The translations under genes were made by a program, and so were the position numbers. Shown here piece after piece: positions 18,616-27,657 of a stretch of DNA of 64,000 nt. A model generated the notes under the pieces. The model ran no database searches and was not told where the DNA came from. It worked only from the letters and a program-made list of their open reading frames with translations. The stretch is from CAYQJL01 sp964573295. GTDB lineage: Bacteria > Eisenbacteria > RBG-16-71-46 > CAIMUX01 > WJJG01. The stretch is from positions 81,865-145,864 of the forward strand of contig CAZNJE010000005.1 in NCBI GenBank assembly GCA_964573295.1, written 5' to 3'. How positions within the stretch are numbered: position 1 is the stretch's first letter; each line of letters starts with the position of its first letter.

Positions 18616-19776
18616 ATGGGGGCCTGGCAGCGCACGCCGGCCAATCGTTCGAAACCAGGAGGGTTTCGCGTCCGCCTGCTCATGGCGTTCCTGATCCCAG
18701 TGGTGATACTTGGTTGCATCTTTGTGTTCATGACCGAGCAGCTGATTGCCGGCGCTACCTACGTCGGTGGGCTACCGGTCACCGTCATCCGGCTCATCGT
18801 GGCCGGCGGCGTCCTGCTGGCTCTTCTGCTTGCGATCGGCCTGGCCCTTCACATGGGTGATCGCTTCACGCGCCCAGTGGCCTGGCTGCTGCGTGCGATC
18901 GACGCAGGCCAGGTTCGCTTGCTCAGCCAGATGCCGCCGCCGGCGGCCGACTGGGAGCTGGGCATCCTGTGCGACCGCGTGCGTGTGTTGATCCGCCAGA
19001 ACCTATCCGGCGCGACCGCCATGGAGGAGTTGCATTCGTTGCGCAGCGAGATCTCCACCGTGTTGGATGCGGCCGAGAAGGGAGAGCTCGCGCAAGACCG
19101 CTGGCTGTCCGGCGCGGTGAGCCATCGCCTGACCCACCGGCTGGTGGAGTTCTTCCGCACCCGTGGGGAGCGCGTCCAATCCGCCGACGAAAGCGTGACG
19201 CGGTTGCGGGGACTGCTGGAGCAAGACTGGCGGGCCGAGACGCTCACGGTCGAGGAGATTTCCCGGCGGGCGGAGCGCAGCTACCTCCTCCAGGCCGAGA
19301 TTGGCGTCGAGCTCGAACGGCTCGAGCGCATGCTCAATGGCGCCGCCGAGCGGCGGCAGGCGTGGGATGATCTGCGCTCACTGCTCGAGGATCTGCGCCT
19401 GGGCATCGACCGCTGGCGCGCCGAGATAGCGGTTTCTCTGGAGGTCCAGGGCAAGCCCGCCCGGATGGGGGAGTGGGAGCGCTGGATCGAGGAGAGTCAC
19501 GAACTCCTCGACGAGCAGATCGAGCGTGTGATCTCCGGTCGGGGAGCGACGCTGCAGCAGATCTCCACCGGCCTGTCCCGGCTTGGCGAGGCGTTGTCCG
19601 GATCAGGAGAAGAAGCCGGATTCCTGTCCCGGGAAGCGGTACAATTACGGCACACCTGGGACCGCTTGGGGGAGAGATTGCGGAGCTTGACGGTCCGGGT
19701 CGGGGAATTGCAGGATGGCATTCGTGGCACGAAGACCGCACCATGGGAGGACACCGAGGTTGACGCATCCAAGTGA
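18616..19776 (+). CDS. Membrane-anchored coiled-coil protein, first gene of a signalling operon
   Basis: 386 residues. After a basic N-terminus come two transmembrane helices (about residues 20-42 and 52-78), followed by a juxtamembrane HAMP-like stretch (MGDRFTRPVAWLLRAIDAG) and about 290 residues of charged heptad-like helix containing many Leu/Glu/Arg (LERLERMLNGAAERRQ, SLLEDLRLGIDRWRAEI). There is no kinase or methyl-accepting domain that I can see. The architecture suggests a sensor or scaffold that passes a signal through coiled coils to the next two genes. GGGAGG sits 5 nt before ATG at 18616. Its 3' end overlaps the following start. Confidence 0.7.
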   Translation: MGAWQRTPANRSKPGGFRVRLLMAFLIPVVILGCIFVFMTEQLIAGATYVGGLPVTVIRLIVAGGVLLALLLAIGLALHMGDRFTRPVAWLLRAIDAGQVRLLSQMPPPAADWELGILCDRVRVLIRQNLSGATAMEELHSLRSEISTVLDAAEKGELAQDRWLSGAVSHRLTHRLVEFFRTRGERVQSADESVTRLRGLLEQDWRAETLTVEEISRRAERSYLLQAEIGVELERLERMLNGAAERRQAWDDLRSLLEDLRLGIDRWRAEIAVSLEVQGKPARMGEWERWIEESHELLDEQIERVISGRGATLQQISTGLSRLGEALSGSGEEAGFLSREAVQLRHTWDRLGERLRSLTVRVGELQDGIRGTKTAPWEDTEVDASK

Positions 19777-21445
19777 TCAGGAAGTCCATCAGCGGATGGC
19801 TCGTCTGTTGGACCTGATGGGACAGATGATCCAGGAAGTGGGCGGTTTGATGCAAACGAGTCGCGTGGAGCGGCTCGGGCCGGCTACGGCTCCCGAGGAT
19901 CGAATCCCAGAGCAGACTGACGACCAAGCCGCGAGAACCATCTCCACGCCGGCATCGGCCGAGCCCGAGCCTGCGCCTGCGCCGTCGCCTGCGGCCGAGC
20001 CCGAACCACCGGCACTCGAGTCCCGACAGGATGATCTGCCTGGTCCGGGCGTGGCAGCCGATCAGATCGCCGAAACGCTGGATGCGGAGTTTGCCGCCCT
20101 TTTTGGTGAAGACGAACCGCATGCCGACGAGGACCCCGAGTCCGAGCAGGAGCCCGAGTCCGAGCAGGAGCCCGAGTCCGAGCAGGAGCCCGAGTCCGAG
20201 CAGGAGCCCGAGTCCGAGCGGGAGCCCGAGTTCGAGCGGGAGCCCGAGTCCGAGCGGGAGCCCGAGGTCACCGAAGAGCCCGAAGCTGAAGAGAGGGCCG
20301 ACGCCGAGCAGTCCCCCATCAGGGCCGGTTCCGCTGGACCGTCGGCGTCGACCGGACCCTCGGCGTCGACCGGATCATCGGCACCGGCCGGTGACTTGGG
20401 CCGTCTCTTCCTGGTCTGCTTTGATGAGAACGACCGCCGAATGGCGATTCCCTGGGAGTGGATCGCCGATACCCGTCTTTCCGCCTCCTGTGCGCCCGAG
20501 GCGTTCATACTTAATGATGGGGAGAGTATCCGCCGGATCAAGGTGAGGCGTGTTCGGGGGATTTGGTCCGCCAAGGAGTTGCAGGACTGGACCGAAGACG
20601 TCTACTGGGTGACGAGCCTGAACTGTCTGCCCACGCCAGTCACATCTTGGAACGAAGACTCAGAGGCGCACTTGCCTCCCCGCGCAGAAGAGCCGTCCCC
20701 GCTGGATACCACTCGACCGGCACCGCCCGACTGGCTCCCCGACCCCAGGGCCGAGCTCAAGGCCGAACCGGGGCCAGAGGCCGAAACCGAACCCGGGACA
20801 GAGTTTGAAGCCGAACCGGAGCCAGAGCCCGAAGCCGAACCCGAGGCAGAGGCTGAAGCCGAACCGGGGCCAGAGCCCGAAGCCGAACCCGCGGCAGAGG
20901 CTGAAGCCGACCCCGGGACTGGGCCCGAGAACGAGCTTGGGGTCCATCCGATCCCATCGTCCGAGCATGCTGGGGAAACCGCCCCTTGGCCCCTGGTCTG
21001 GGTTGTTTCCCCCTCGGCGCTCGCCCGCCGCTTTCTGATGCGTCACCTCGATGAGGTTGGAATCGAAGTTCACGAAGCACGGGACCTTGATGATCCCCTC
21101 CTGCCTGCCGATCTTGAAGGAGCAGGGGCTCTCTTCCTGGATGAGAGTCTACGAGATCACTGGAGTACGCATCCGGCGGCCAACGCCACGCAGGTGCCGC
21201 TGGTCCTCCTGACCGTGGAGGGCTCGCTGCGCGTTCCCGCCGACGGGGTGTATTCCGCAGAGGGAGCCGCCCTCCCACGCCCGTTCGAACGAAACGAGGT
21301 CGAGTCGGTTGTGGCCTGGTTGCGGTCCCTTTGGCAGGACGAGACGGCGGGGGGATCGTTCGCCCATGCAAACGCGCAAAACGACACCTGGCTCTTCGCG
21401 GACCCCTTCGGGAACCGAAGCGCCGGAGACGGTCCTGGTCGTTGA
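19760..21445 (+). CDS. Acidic-repeat protein with receiver-like C-terminus
   Basis: 561 residues from a TTG at 19760 (GGGAGG 9 nt upstream); an ATG at 19796 is the alternative. Order: an N-terminal amphipathic helix (HQRMARLLDLMGQMIQEVGG); a Pro/Glu linker; about 45 residues of ESEQEP hexapeptides; a compact domain (LFLVCFDENDRRMAIPWEWI through VYWVTSLNCL); a second Glu/Pro/Ala repeat block; and a C-terminal receiver-like fold (LVWVVSPSALARRFLMRHL, ALFLDESL, VPLVLLTVEGS, LPRPF). The usual acidic pocket pair is replaced by SPS and the conserved Lys by Arg, so phosphorylation is doubtful. It is sandwiched between a membrane protein and a response regulator. Confidence 0.7.
   Translation: MTHPSDQEVHQRMARLLDLMGQMIQEVGGLMQTSRVERLGPATAPEDRIPEQTDDQAARTISTPASAEPEPAPAPSPAAEPEPPALESRQDDLPGPGVAADQIAETLDAEFAALFGEDEPHADEDPESEQEPESEQEPESEQEPESEQEPESEREPEFEREPESEREPEVTEEPEAEERADAEQSPIRAGSAGPSASTGPSASTGSSAPAGDLGRLFLVCFDENDRRMAIPWEWIADTRLSASCAPEAFILNDGESIRRIKVRRVRGIWSAKELQDWTEDVYWVTSLNCLPTPVTSWNEDSEAHLPPRAEEPSPLDTTRPAPPDWLPDPRAELKAEPGPEAETEPGTEFEAEPEPEPEAEPEAEAEAEPGPEPEAEPAAEAEADPGTGPENELGVHPIPSSEHAGETAPWPLVWVVSPSALARRFLMRHLDEVGIEVHEARDLDDPLLPADLEGAGALFLDESLRDHWSTHPAANATQVPLVLLTVEGSLRVPADGVYSAEGAALPRPFERNEVESVVAWLRSLWQDETAGGSFAHANAQNDTWLFADPFGNRSAGDGPGR
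20135..20290 (+). repeat. In-frame 18-bp repeat coding ESEQEP
   Basis: About seven copies of an 18-nt unit (gagtccgagcaggagccc and variants with cgggagccc) encode Glu/Ser/Gln/Pro hexapeptides. The early copies are identical and the later ones diverge, a pattern expected from slippage expansion in a disordered linker. Confidence 0.9.
20750..20935 (+). repeat. In-frame Glu/Pro/Ala repeat
   Basis: Degenerate copies of a gccgaaccggggccagagcc-type unit encode EAEPEPEPEAEP-like sequence between the central domain and the receiver-like domain of the same protein. Confidence 0.85.
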
Positions 21446-22940
21446 TGACGACGTACGCGTCATCGAGCTTCTCCAGATCACGCTCTCCGGGCGAGGCTAT
21501 CAGGTCAAGACCGCTTTCGACGGTGAAAGCGCGCTCGAGCACATCGAGAAAGACGATCCGGATCTTATCGTGCTCGATGTGCGGCTTCCTCGCCGGAGTG
21601 GCTTCCAGGTGCTCGAGCACATCCGTGGCCGGACCGACCTGGCCAAGCTTCCCGTGATCTTGATCTCGGGCAATCCATCGAACGAGACACGCATCCAGGG
21701 GCTGCGACTGGGCGCCGACGATTTCCTGAGCAAGCCGTTCTCGCCACGTGAACTGATCATGAAGATCCGCCGGATCCTGGACCGTGTGGGTGATCAGAAA
21801 ATCCTCCGCCGACGCACCAACGCCCTGGAGGCTGAAGTCACGCGGCAACGTGACGAGCTGGTTCACTCCCACGCGGAAATGCACTCCAACCTGCTGCGCA
21901 TCGGTGGAGTGCTGGAGCGCGCCCAGCAGCTCGGCGAACACCAGAATCTCACCGGGATGCTGGAAGGCTTCCTGCAAGCGATCATGACCGACGTCGGGAT
22001 CGAGATGGTCTGCATCTTCACCCGGGACCTGCCCGCCAAGCGGTACCGGCCACAGGTCTGGCGCGGTACCGCGGAATCGGCGATCCTCAACTTGACACTC
22101 GACTCCGAGGGGTTTCTGTCACAGGTGCTCAGCCTCGAAGCCCGTACGATGAGCATCGACGAGTTCGCCGACTATCCGCGGGCGGCCGAGGAGTTCCTCA
22201 AGCTGTCATCGGCCGGGTTCACGCACCTCTCGCCCGTCAAGATCGATGGGGAAGCGGTGGCCCTGATTGCCGGTGGCGACAAGCCCGGTGGCGTCTCGCT
22301 CGAACCGATCGACCTGCACTTGCTGTCGGTGCTGGCTCGATCGGCGGCTGCCTCGATCCGAACGGCCGAGATGTTCGAGCAGGTGCGCCGCACCTTCGTC
22401 GATACCACCACCGGGCTGATCGAGACGATCGAAGCCCGCTACGAAAACCTTGCCGGGCACTCGAATCGCGTGCACGACCTGGCGCTGCAACTCGCGCTGG
22501 CCCTGGGGGTGCCGCAGCGCGACCGGCAAACGGTGGCCTACGCGGCCCGCATGCACGATCTCGGCGCATTGGAGGATTACGAGGCGCTCTTCGCCGAGGG
22601 CACCCAGCTCGATGACGCCGAGCGCAGCGCCCTGCGCCAACGCAGCGTCGAAGCCGTCAAACGTCTGCTCGAACATGCGCACATGCCGGAGGTGACGACC
22701 GCTCTGCAGCATCTGAACGAGTACTGGGATGGCAGCGGGCTCCCTGATGGGCTGGCCGGCGAGTCGATTCCGGAGGCCTCACGCATCGTGGCGCTCGCGA
22801 ACGCCCACGACGCTCTGATCCACGACCGCCCGCACCGGGCGGCCTACGAACCCGACGATGCGCTGCACTTGATCCGCGAACGGGCCGGGCATCAGTTCGA
22901 TCCGGCCCTGGTCCGCCACCTGGAGCAGATCCTCACCTGA
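21366..22940 (+). CDS. Response regulator: REC-GAF-like-HD-GYP-like
   Basis: 524 residues. The N-terminal receiver is intact: VLVVDDDVRV acidic pair, phospho-acceptor in IVLDVRLPRRSG, LISG, and FLSKPFSP lysine. A coiled-coil linker and a GAF-like region (about 165-330) follow, then an HD domain with GHSNRVHDLAL, ARMHDLGAL, and NEYWDGSGLPDGL. In canonical HD-GYP phosphodiesterases of cyclic di-GMP these read HDIGK and GxGYP; here the Lys is Ala and the Tyr is Leu, so activity may be altered or lost. The start at 21366 overlaps the previous gene by 80 nt and has only a weak G-rich site; the exact start is uncertain. Confidence 0.85.
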   Translation: MQTRKTTPGSSRTPSGTEAPETVLVVDDDVRVIELLQITLSGRGYQVKTAFDGESALEHIEKDDPDLIVLDVRLPRRSGFQVLEHIRGRTDLAKLPVILISGNPSNETRIQGLRLGADDFLSKPFSPRELIMKIRRILDRVGDQKILRRRTNALEAEVTRQRDELVHSHAEMHSNLLRIGGVLERAQQLGEHQNLTGMLEGFLQAIMTDVGIEMVCIFTRDLPAKRYRPQVWRGTAESAILNLTLDSEGFLSQVLSLEARTMSIDEFADYPRAAEEFLKLSSAGFTHLSPVKIDGEAVALIAGGDKPGGVSLEPIDLHLLSVLARSAAASIRTAEMFEQVRRTFVDTTTGLIETIEARYENLAGHSNRVHDLALQLALALGVPQRDRQTVAYAARMHDLGALEDYEALFAEGTQLDDAERSALRQRSVEAVKRLLEHAHMPEVTTALQHLNEYWDGSGLPDGLAGESIPEASRIVALANAHDALIHDRPHRAAYEPDDALHLIRERAGHQFDPALVRHLEQILT

Positions 22941-22960
22941 GCCGGGGGGGCCCCGCGTTC

Positions 22961-24658
22961 CTAGTCTCGCTCGATGCCGATCACGCGCGGTCCGGTCTCG
23001 GGATCGAAGTAGAGGTGCACGTGGCAGGCACCCGAGCGCAGGCGCCCGAGATAGGAATAGGCCCGCAGGCTGGCGACGCCGTAGCGGCGCGGGTCGTTGC
23101 GGTGCAGGTGCGGCGGCGGCACGAAGTGCGAGAGGTCGAATTCCAGATAGTGTCCGCCCCGGGCCTGTTCGCCGAGAAGCTCGTTCAATTCCGGCAGCGA
23201 GAACTCCATCACGTACTGGGTGTCTTCGGGAAGCATCACCCCGGCCGTAACACCCCGATCGTCGAAGGAAAGAAGCCAGCGGTTCTGGCTCGGCCGCAGA
23301 ATCTCGAAGTCGCAGGCGGCATTGATCTCCGCGAACCACCCGGCCGCGAGCCGGTCACGACGCTCGATCAGCGTCCCGCGCAGGTAGGCCTCCGCCTGTG
23401 GATCGCTGAGCTTTCCGGCGGCAACCGCGGCCCCGATTTGCTCGGAGGTGAAGCTGCTGACGATGTCCGCGGCCCAGAACGCATCGCCCCAGGCCATGCG
23501 CGCGAACGGCTCGTACCGATAAGCCGGCGCCCACGCCACCGGATCGAAGCCGCGAGCGGCAAATTCGCCCACGCCGGGAAACCGGGCCGCCGGCGGGTGG
23601 GTCTGGTAGCTCTTGCCGAAACCGAACTGGAAGAGATTGCCCAGCCACGCGTCCATGGCCCAGTACGATTCCTCGCTCTCGGTGCCGAAGGGGTGGGGCG
23701 ATTGGACACGCGCTCCTAGACTCATCCCGAGACGATAGAAGTAGTGACGCAGGTAGCGGCCGTCGTCGAGGTAGACGTCCAGCGTGCGGTCGGTGCGCAT
23801 GCGGGTAAGGCCGATCCACGAACTGAACACGCGCAGGCCCCGCAACGAGCGCCGGTCCTGATGGGGAATCTGATCGTTGGGGTCATCGCCGCGCACGCCC
23901 CGGTCGGGGAACCCGCCCTTCGGCGTCCCTTCGGGCAAACGGCAGACCGCCACGCGCAATCGTTCCCCCTCCGGCGCCAAGCGGGCGAGCAGCGCGTCGA
24001 GCCCTTTCTGGTCGAGATCACCGGTCCCGCCGTAGCGCTCCCGCTCCTCGGCGTCCTCGGCCAGCACGAGCTGCTCGGGGCGGATGTGGTCGATGAAGGA
24101 CTCGAACACGTTGTACCCGCAGGCGTGGAGCAGACGGCCGGCGATCACCGTGGCCCCGGTGCGCATCTCGGGATAGGCGGGGTCATCGAGGATCAAGCGG
24201 CACTGGCGTTCCTCGTCCTCGGCGATCAGCAGGAAGGGCTCGGGACCATCGACGCGCGCGGCCAGTACCGGATAGGTGTCACGTGCGGCCAGGGCCGGAT
24301 GCGACACGGCGCCCCGGCCCACGTCCGCGGCCGAAAGATCGAGATGGCCCACCCGCGGGGTGAACCACGAGGAGGCGGGCACGCCTTCGACGCTGTTGAT
24401 ATCGAGGGCCGGATGGCCGGTGTGCAGTCCCAGGACGTCATCGAGCGGACGCAGCCAATACCCGTCGATATAGCTGTGATAGCGATTCCAATCGCGCACC
24501 TGCGGCTCGTCGATCGGGGCGGTGTCGTCGACCTCCCAGATGGGCGGCTTGGCCTGGAAGCGCAGCCCGCCGGCTGCGGCGGTTGTCGGATGAGACCCGA
24601 GCAGAGCGAGCGCCAGGGCGACAATGAGCAGGACACCGATGCGAACGGACGGTCTCAT
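22961..24658 (-). CDS. Secreted protein of unknown function, 565 aa
   Basis: A signal peptide (RIGVLLIVALALALLGSHP, cleavage after TTA or AAA) leads a large soluble domain. Recognisable conserved-looking stretches are AEDEERQCRLILDDPAYPE, NDQIPHQDRRSLRGL, TLDVYLDDGRYLRHYF and MEFSLPELNELLG. The arrangement of a QC(R)L-type strand, a GATVIAGRLLHACGY helix and DQIPH...LDVY is loosely reminiscent of HipA/CotH-like kinase folds, but I cannot show nucleotide-binding residues and do not assign a function. ATG at 24658 overlaps the stop of the upstream Omp85 gene (ATGA), implying coupled synthesis with an outer-membrane protein. Confidence 0.75.
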   Translation of the reverse strand: MRPSVRIGVLLIVALALALLGSHPTTAAAGGLRFQAKPPIWEVDDTAPIDEPQVRDWNRYHSYIDGYWLRPLDDVLGLHTGHPALDINSVEGVPASSWFTPRVGHLDLSAADVGRGAVSHPALAARDTYPVLAARVDGPEPFLLIAEDEERQCRLILDDPAYPEMRTGATVIAGRLLHACGYNVFESFIDHIRPEQLVLAEDAEERERYGGTGDLDQKGLDALLARLAPEGERLRVAVCRLPEGTPKGGFPDRGVRGDDPNDQIPHQDRRSLRGLRVFSSWIGLTRMRTDRTLDVYLDDGRYLRHYFYRLGMSLGARVQSPHPFGTESEESYWAMDAWLGNLFQFGFGKSYQTHPPAARFPGVGEFAARGFDPVAWAPAYRYEPFARMAWGDAFWAADIVSSFTSEQIGAAVAAGKLSDPQAEAYLRGTLIERRDRLAAGWFAEINAACDFEILRPSQNRWLLSFDDRGVTAGVMLPEDTQYVMEFSLPELNELLGEQARGGHYLEFDLSHFVPPPHLHRNDPRRYGVASLRAYSYLGRLRSGACHVHLYFDPETGPRVIGIERD

Positions 24659-26061
24659 CGCCGGTCCCTCCTGTCGTCACGTTGAAAGGCCGATTCGAGT
24701 GTGGCGAACACGATGAAATCCTCGTCGCTGGCCGCGGCCTGGGCCCGGAAGTAGAATTCGTCGACCATGGCGATGCGCAGGCCGCCGCCCCAGGACCGGT
24801 GGATGTCGTCGAGATCGAAGTCCAGCAGACGCGGCATGACCTTGCCGAAGTCGGCGAAGAGGCACATCTCGGCGAAGGGGCTGATCGGGTAGCGGTACTC
24901 GGCCGTGGCCAGCAACGACGCCTGGTCGCGGAAGCGGTCCTCGTGATAGCCGCGCAGGCTGCTGCGCCCGCCGAGGGTCATGAGCTCGGTGATCTTGATC
25001 GGTCGCTTGCCGTCGGTGCGGGCCTCTTCGCCCGCGACACGCAACACGAAGGTGCGCTGATTGCCCAGCGGCATATAGCCCTGTGCTTCGCCCCCGTAGC
25101 GTATGTAGTTGACGCCATCGGAACCGGTGCCCTCGTGGTACCCGACGTAGCCCTCGCCCCAGAAGCCGGAGGTGGGCCGGCCGCGCTCATTGCGGAAGTC
25201 TAGGGTGAGCGCCAACTCGCCCGAGAAGTTCTGGGGATCGATGTTCATCCCCGGCGCCATCGACTCGCTGGGGAAGACCTCCTCGATGCTCTTCTCGTCG
25301 CCCTCGACGTAGGCGCCGCGCTCGATCTGGTGGCGCTGGACGGCGCCGGTCAGGTGCCAGCGCATCCAGCGGCTGGGCGCGTAACCGAACTTGCCCAGGA
25401 ACAGGTAGCGCTCGTCGGTGAAGTAGGCGCGGTTGTCGCGGAGGCTCGTGTTGCCGATTCCGAAGTAGTTGTTGTAGGGCGTGATCTCGTACTTGCCGGT
25501 GAGCCGGTAGGTGAACCCGGTACGTTCCATGTCACGGGTGCGGAAGGTGACCGCGTAGACCTGCGACTTCGTGCCGCCCCAGGCGGCGCGGTAGGTGATG
25601 CAACTGCCGTCGTGGAGGGGATTCCAGTGGGCGGCCCGGAAGCCGGCATTGACCCCGGGGTCAGGATCGAGGCCCACGACCGGCACGAAGTACTGCTCCT
25701 TCTGCACGCCGTTGGCCGTACGTTCGATCAAGCCCGAGGAGGAGAAGAGCCCGGCCAGCGTGCGCACCGGATAGGTCACCGTGTAGACGGCCGCCCGCGC
25801 GGGAAACAGCAAGACGCGGGGAACCAGCAGAGACGCCTGCTGCGGGTCGCGGTCGGGCGCTTCTCGCAGTCCACGCGCGCCGCCCGGCTCATTCTCCGAC
25901 CGGGGGGTCTCCTCTTCGGCGGCGGCAACCGGACCGGCCGTGAGCGAGAGCAAGGCGAGCGTGGCCAAAGCGAACGAAACCAACATGAGTGGGGCGGCCC
26001 AGCGTACCGCCCGAGCCGGACGGCGGGGCGCCTCGCGCCTGGGGACGATCATCTCCTTCAC
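24655..26061 (-). CDS. Omp85/D15-like outer-membrane barrel protein
   Basis: 468 residues. A GTG start at 26061 has GGGAGG 5 nt upstream; a signal peptide follows (PLMLVSFALATLALLSLTAG). The mature protein has a Glu-rich linker and then a 12-16-strand-like barrel with the Omp85 hairpin signature LGGRSSLRGYHEDRFRDQ, a strand ATAEYRYPIS and a C-terminal FVIFATLESAF-type strand. POTRA domains are not evident, so it belongs with the short D15/surface-antigen proteins rather than BamA. It ends with a basic DDRRDRR tail beyond the last barrel strand. It is the first gene of a coupled pair with the secreted protein at 22961. Confidence 0.82.
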   Translation of the reverse strand: MKEMIVPRREAPRRPARAVRWAAPLMLVSFALATLALLSLTAGPVAAAEEETPRSENEPGGARGLREAPDRDPQQASLLVPRVLLFPARAAVYTVTYPVRTLAGLFSSSGLIERTANGVQKEQYFVPVVGLDPDPGVNAGFRAAHWNPLHDGSCITYRAAWGGTKSQVYAVTFRTRDMERTGFTYRLTGKYEITPYNNYFGIGNTSLRDNRAYFTDERYLFLGKFGYAPSRWMRWHLTGAVQRHQIERGAYVEGDEKSIEEVFPSESMAPGMNIDPQNFSGELALTLDFRNERGRPTSGFWGEGYVGYHEGTGSDGVNYIRYGGEAQGYMPLGNQRTFVLRVAGEEARTDGKRPIKITELMTLGGRSSLRGYHEDRFRDQASLLATAEYRYPISPFAEMCLFADFGKVMPRLLDFDLDDIHRSWGGGLRIAMVDEFYFRAQAAASDEDFIVFATLESAFQRDDRRDRR

Positions 26062-26422
26062 ACAAGCCTCCCATGAGTCGCCTGAGCCGAATGGACCGTC
26101 CGCGAACCTAGCACAGGCCGGTCCTCAGTTCTATCATTCGGCCATACGAGGCAGATCCCTATCTCTGGCGCAATTAGGCCAAGGAATCCGTCTGCGCGTA
26201 TTCGCGCGTCAATCACCTGCCCACCCGCGCCGATCATCCCTATCGAGGGCAGTTTGAAGTCCGGCTGCGTCTTTGGCACGCAAGGCCGATCCCACCCGGA
26301 GTTCAACGCCGATTCCCGTCACAGGGCCCGGCCAGCTGCAAAGAAAACACACCTTGGCCGCCGGGTCCTGTGCCTACCACCGCCATACGCCGGTGCCGCT
26401 GGGATGCCCCATGCCTACCCGC
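26062..26422. other. Intergenic region between barrel operon and aldolase
   Basis: 361 nt. It should hold the promoter for the minus-strand barrel operon and the 3' end of the aldolase transcript. An AT-richer patch at 26130-26190 is the likeliest promoter location. No convincing -35/-10 pair, hairpin or gene was found. Confidence 0.5.
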
Positions 26423-27250
26423 CTAGTCAGCCCGTCTCGCAGCTGGGGCCGTCGTGGCCGCGATCCAGGGCAACATCCGCACCGCGATCTCCGCGGCCTT
26501 CTCCGCGCATTCGATCAGGTCCAGCGCTTCAGCCAGATCCGCGCCCCACGCAATGACACCATGGTAGGGCCACACGATCACCTGATATTTGCGCGCCGCC
26601 TCCGCGCTGCAGCGCGCGAGGGCCCGGCCGCCGGGATCCTCCGGCGGCAGCACGGTCATCCGCTCCGAGAGGAGAACGGCGGCCTCGGGTGTGATGCTTC
26701 CCAGGAAACCTGCCAGGTGAGGCGGAGCGCAGGCCTGAAGGGGTGGCGCGCCGCACCGTTTCAGGGCCGGTCCCTGTTGGCCCAGATGGCTAAGTGTAAT
26801 CAGTGATGGCGGATGCGTGTGGACGATCGCGCCGGCGGTCTGGTGGGTCTCGAGAATCACCGCGTGAATCGCCAGGTGCGAGTCCAACTCCGATGTGGGG
26901 CGTCCCCCCGTGACCCACAGCGTCTCGGCCGCCGTGTCAAGCTCGGTCAAGGCCAGACCGTCGGGCGGAAACGCCGCAATGTCGCGCATCCGACTGCCGG
27001 TCTGGGTGACGAGCATCGACCGACCGCCGAGTGCCGCCAGAGGCAAGGCCTGCGAATGAGGTTCGGCCAGACCGGGTGTGGCCGCGAGCTGAGGCCGCAC
27101 CCCCTCGGGCAACAGGATCGATAGGTTGCCGGCACCGGCTTCGGTCCACGGATGCGCCGCCAGGTGGCCGGCGATCCGGCTGATCTCGTCGAAGAGGTAG
27201 GGAGGAACCCGCCCGACCCATTCCGGTCCGGAAGCGAAACTGGGACTCAT
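26423..27250 (-). CDS. Class II aldolase, rhamnulose-1-phosphate aldolase-like
   Basis: 275 residues, close to the RhaD length of 274. The zinc site appears as HTH in AIVHTHPPSL plus the later His in WPYHGVIAWG. TSELDSHLAIH, AGNLSILLP and LDLIECAEKAAEIAVRML also match RhaD-type proteins. It would cleave a ketose-1-phosphate such as rhamnulose-1-phosphate to dihydroxyacetone phosphate and an aldehyde, but without kinase or isomerase neighbours the natural substrate is open. GAGGGCTAAC before ATG at 27250 supports that start; the longer frame begins inside a repeat tract and is not credible. Confidence 0.82.
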   Translation of the reverse strand: MSPSFASGPEWVGRVPPYLFDEISRIAGHLAAHPWTEAGAGNLSILLPEGVRPQLAATPGLAEPHSQALPLAALGGRSMLVTQTGSRMRDIAAFPPDGLALTELDTAAETLWVTGGRPTSELDSHLAIHAVILETHQTAGAIVHTHPPSLITLSHLGQQGPALKRCGAPPLQACAPPHLAGFLGSITPEAAVLLSERMTVLPPEDPGGRALARCSAEAARKYQVIVWPYHGVIAWGADLAEALDLIECAEKAAEIAVRMLPWIAATTAPAARRAD

Positions 27251-27344
27251 GTTAGCCCTCGATATGGCACTCGATTGACAAGCCCTCGACATGGTACTCG
27301 ATGATTGACCTGCGACATGGCCTGCGACATGACCTCGATCGACG

Positions 27345-27400
27345 GTCTCAGCGACCGATCGACCGATCGACTGATCGACCGATGCGACCAATGCGACTAG
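27345..27400 (+). repeat. gatcgaccgatcgact-type simple repeat
   Basis: Seven or so imperfect copies of an 8-nt gatcgacc unit. Because GATC/CGATCG is self-complementary the tract can also fold on itself. Confidence 0.75.
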
Positions 27401-27545
27401 GCGTAGTCGCCTCGTTCGTGGCGGTATCCTACTGCCGAACGATCGATCGGAGCAAGATCGTCGACCGCCACCTTCAACATTGAAGCCGGGGGCGCAGCTC
27501 GTCTAGACTCTCCGGATTCACGGGAGTAGGGTTCACGGAGCACGC

Positions 27546-27592
27546 TGCGAGCGCGCCGCCAGCACGCCGCCAGCACGCCGCGAGCACCCCGC
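27546..27592 (+). repeat. ccgccagcacg-type tandem repeat upstream of uppS
   Basis: Four near copies of an 11-nt unit (cgccgccagca, cgccgcgagca) end about 65 nt before the uppS start. No coding use is evident. Confidence 0.7.
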
Positions 27593-27657
27593 GCGGACGC
27601 GCCAGGATCCGGCGAGGACCCCGTTCTGTGCCCAACCGCGAACATCGGGAGATGTGC

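Larger units (their letters stand above)
27251..27657. other. Divergent intergenic region filled with short repeats
   Basis: 407 nt between the aldolase and uppS. Almost all of it is degenerate repeat: ccctcgatatggcactcgat-type (27256-27305), ctgcgacatggc-type (27310-27340), gatcgacc-type (27345-27400) and ccgccagcacg-type (27548-27590). No clear promoter is visible. Confidence 0.55.

Noticed and set aside
18168..18860. 230-codon plus-strand frame overlapping the start of the membrane coiled-coil gene
   Set aside because: Out of frame with the supported gene at 18616, no ribosome site and no plausible domain.
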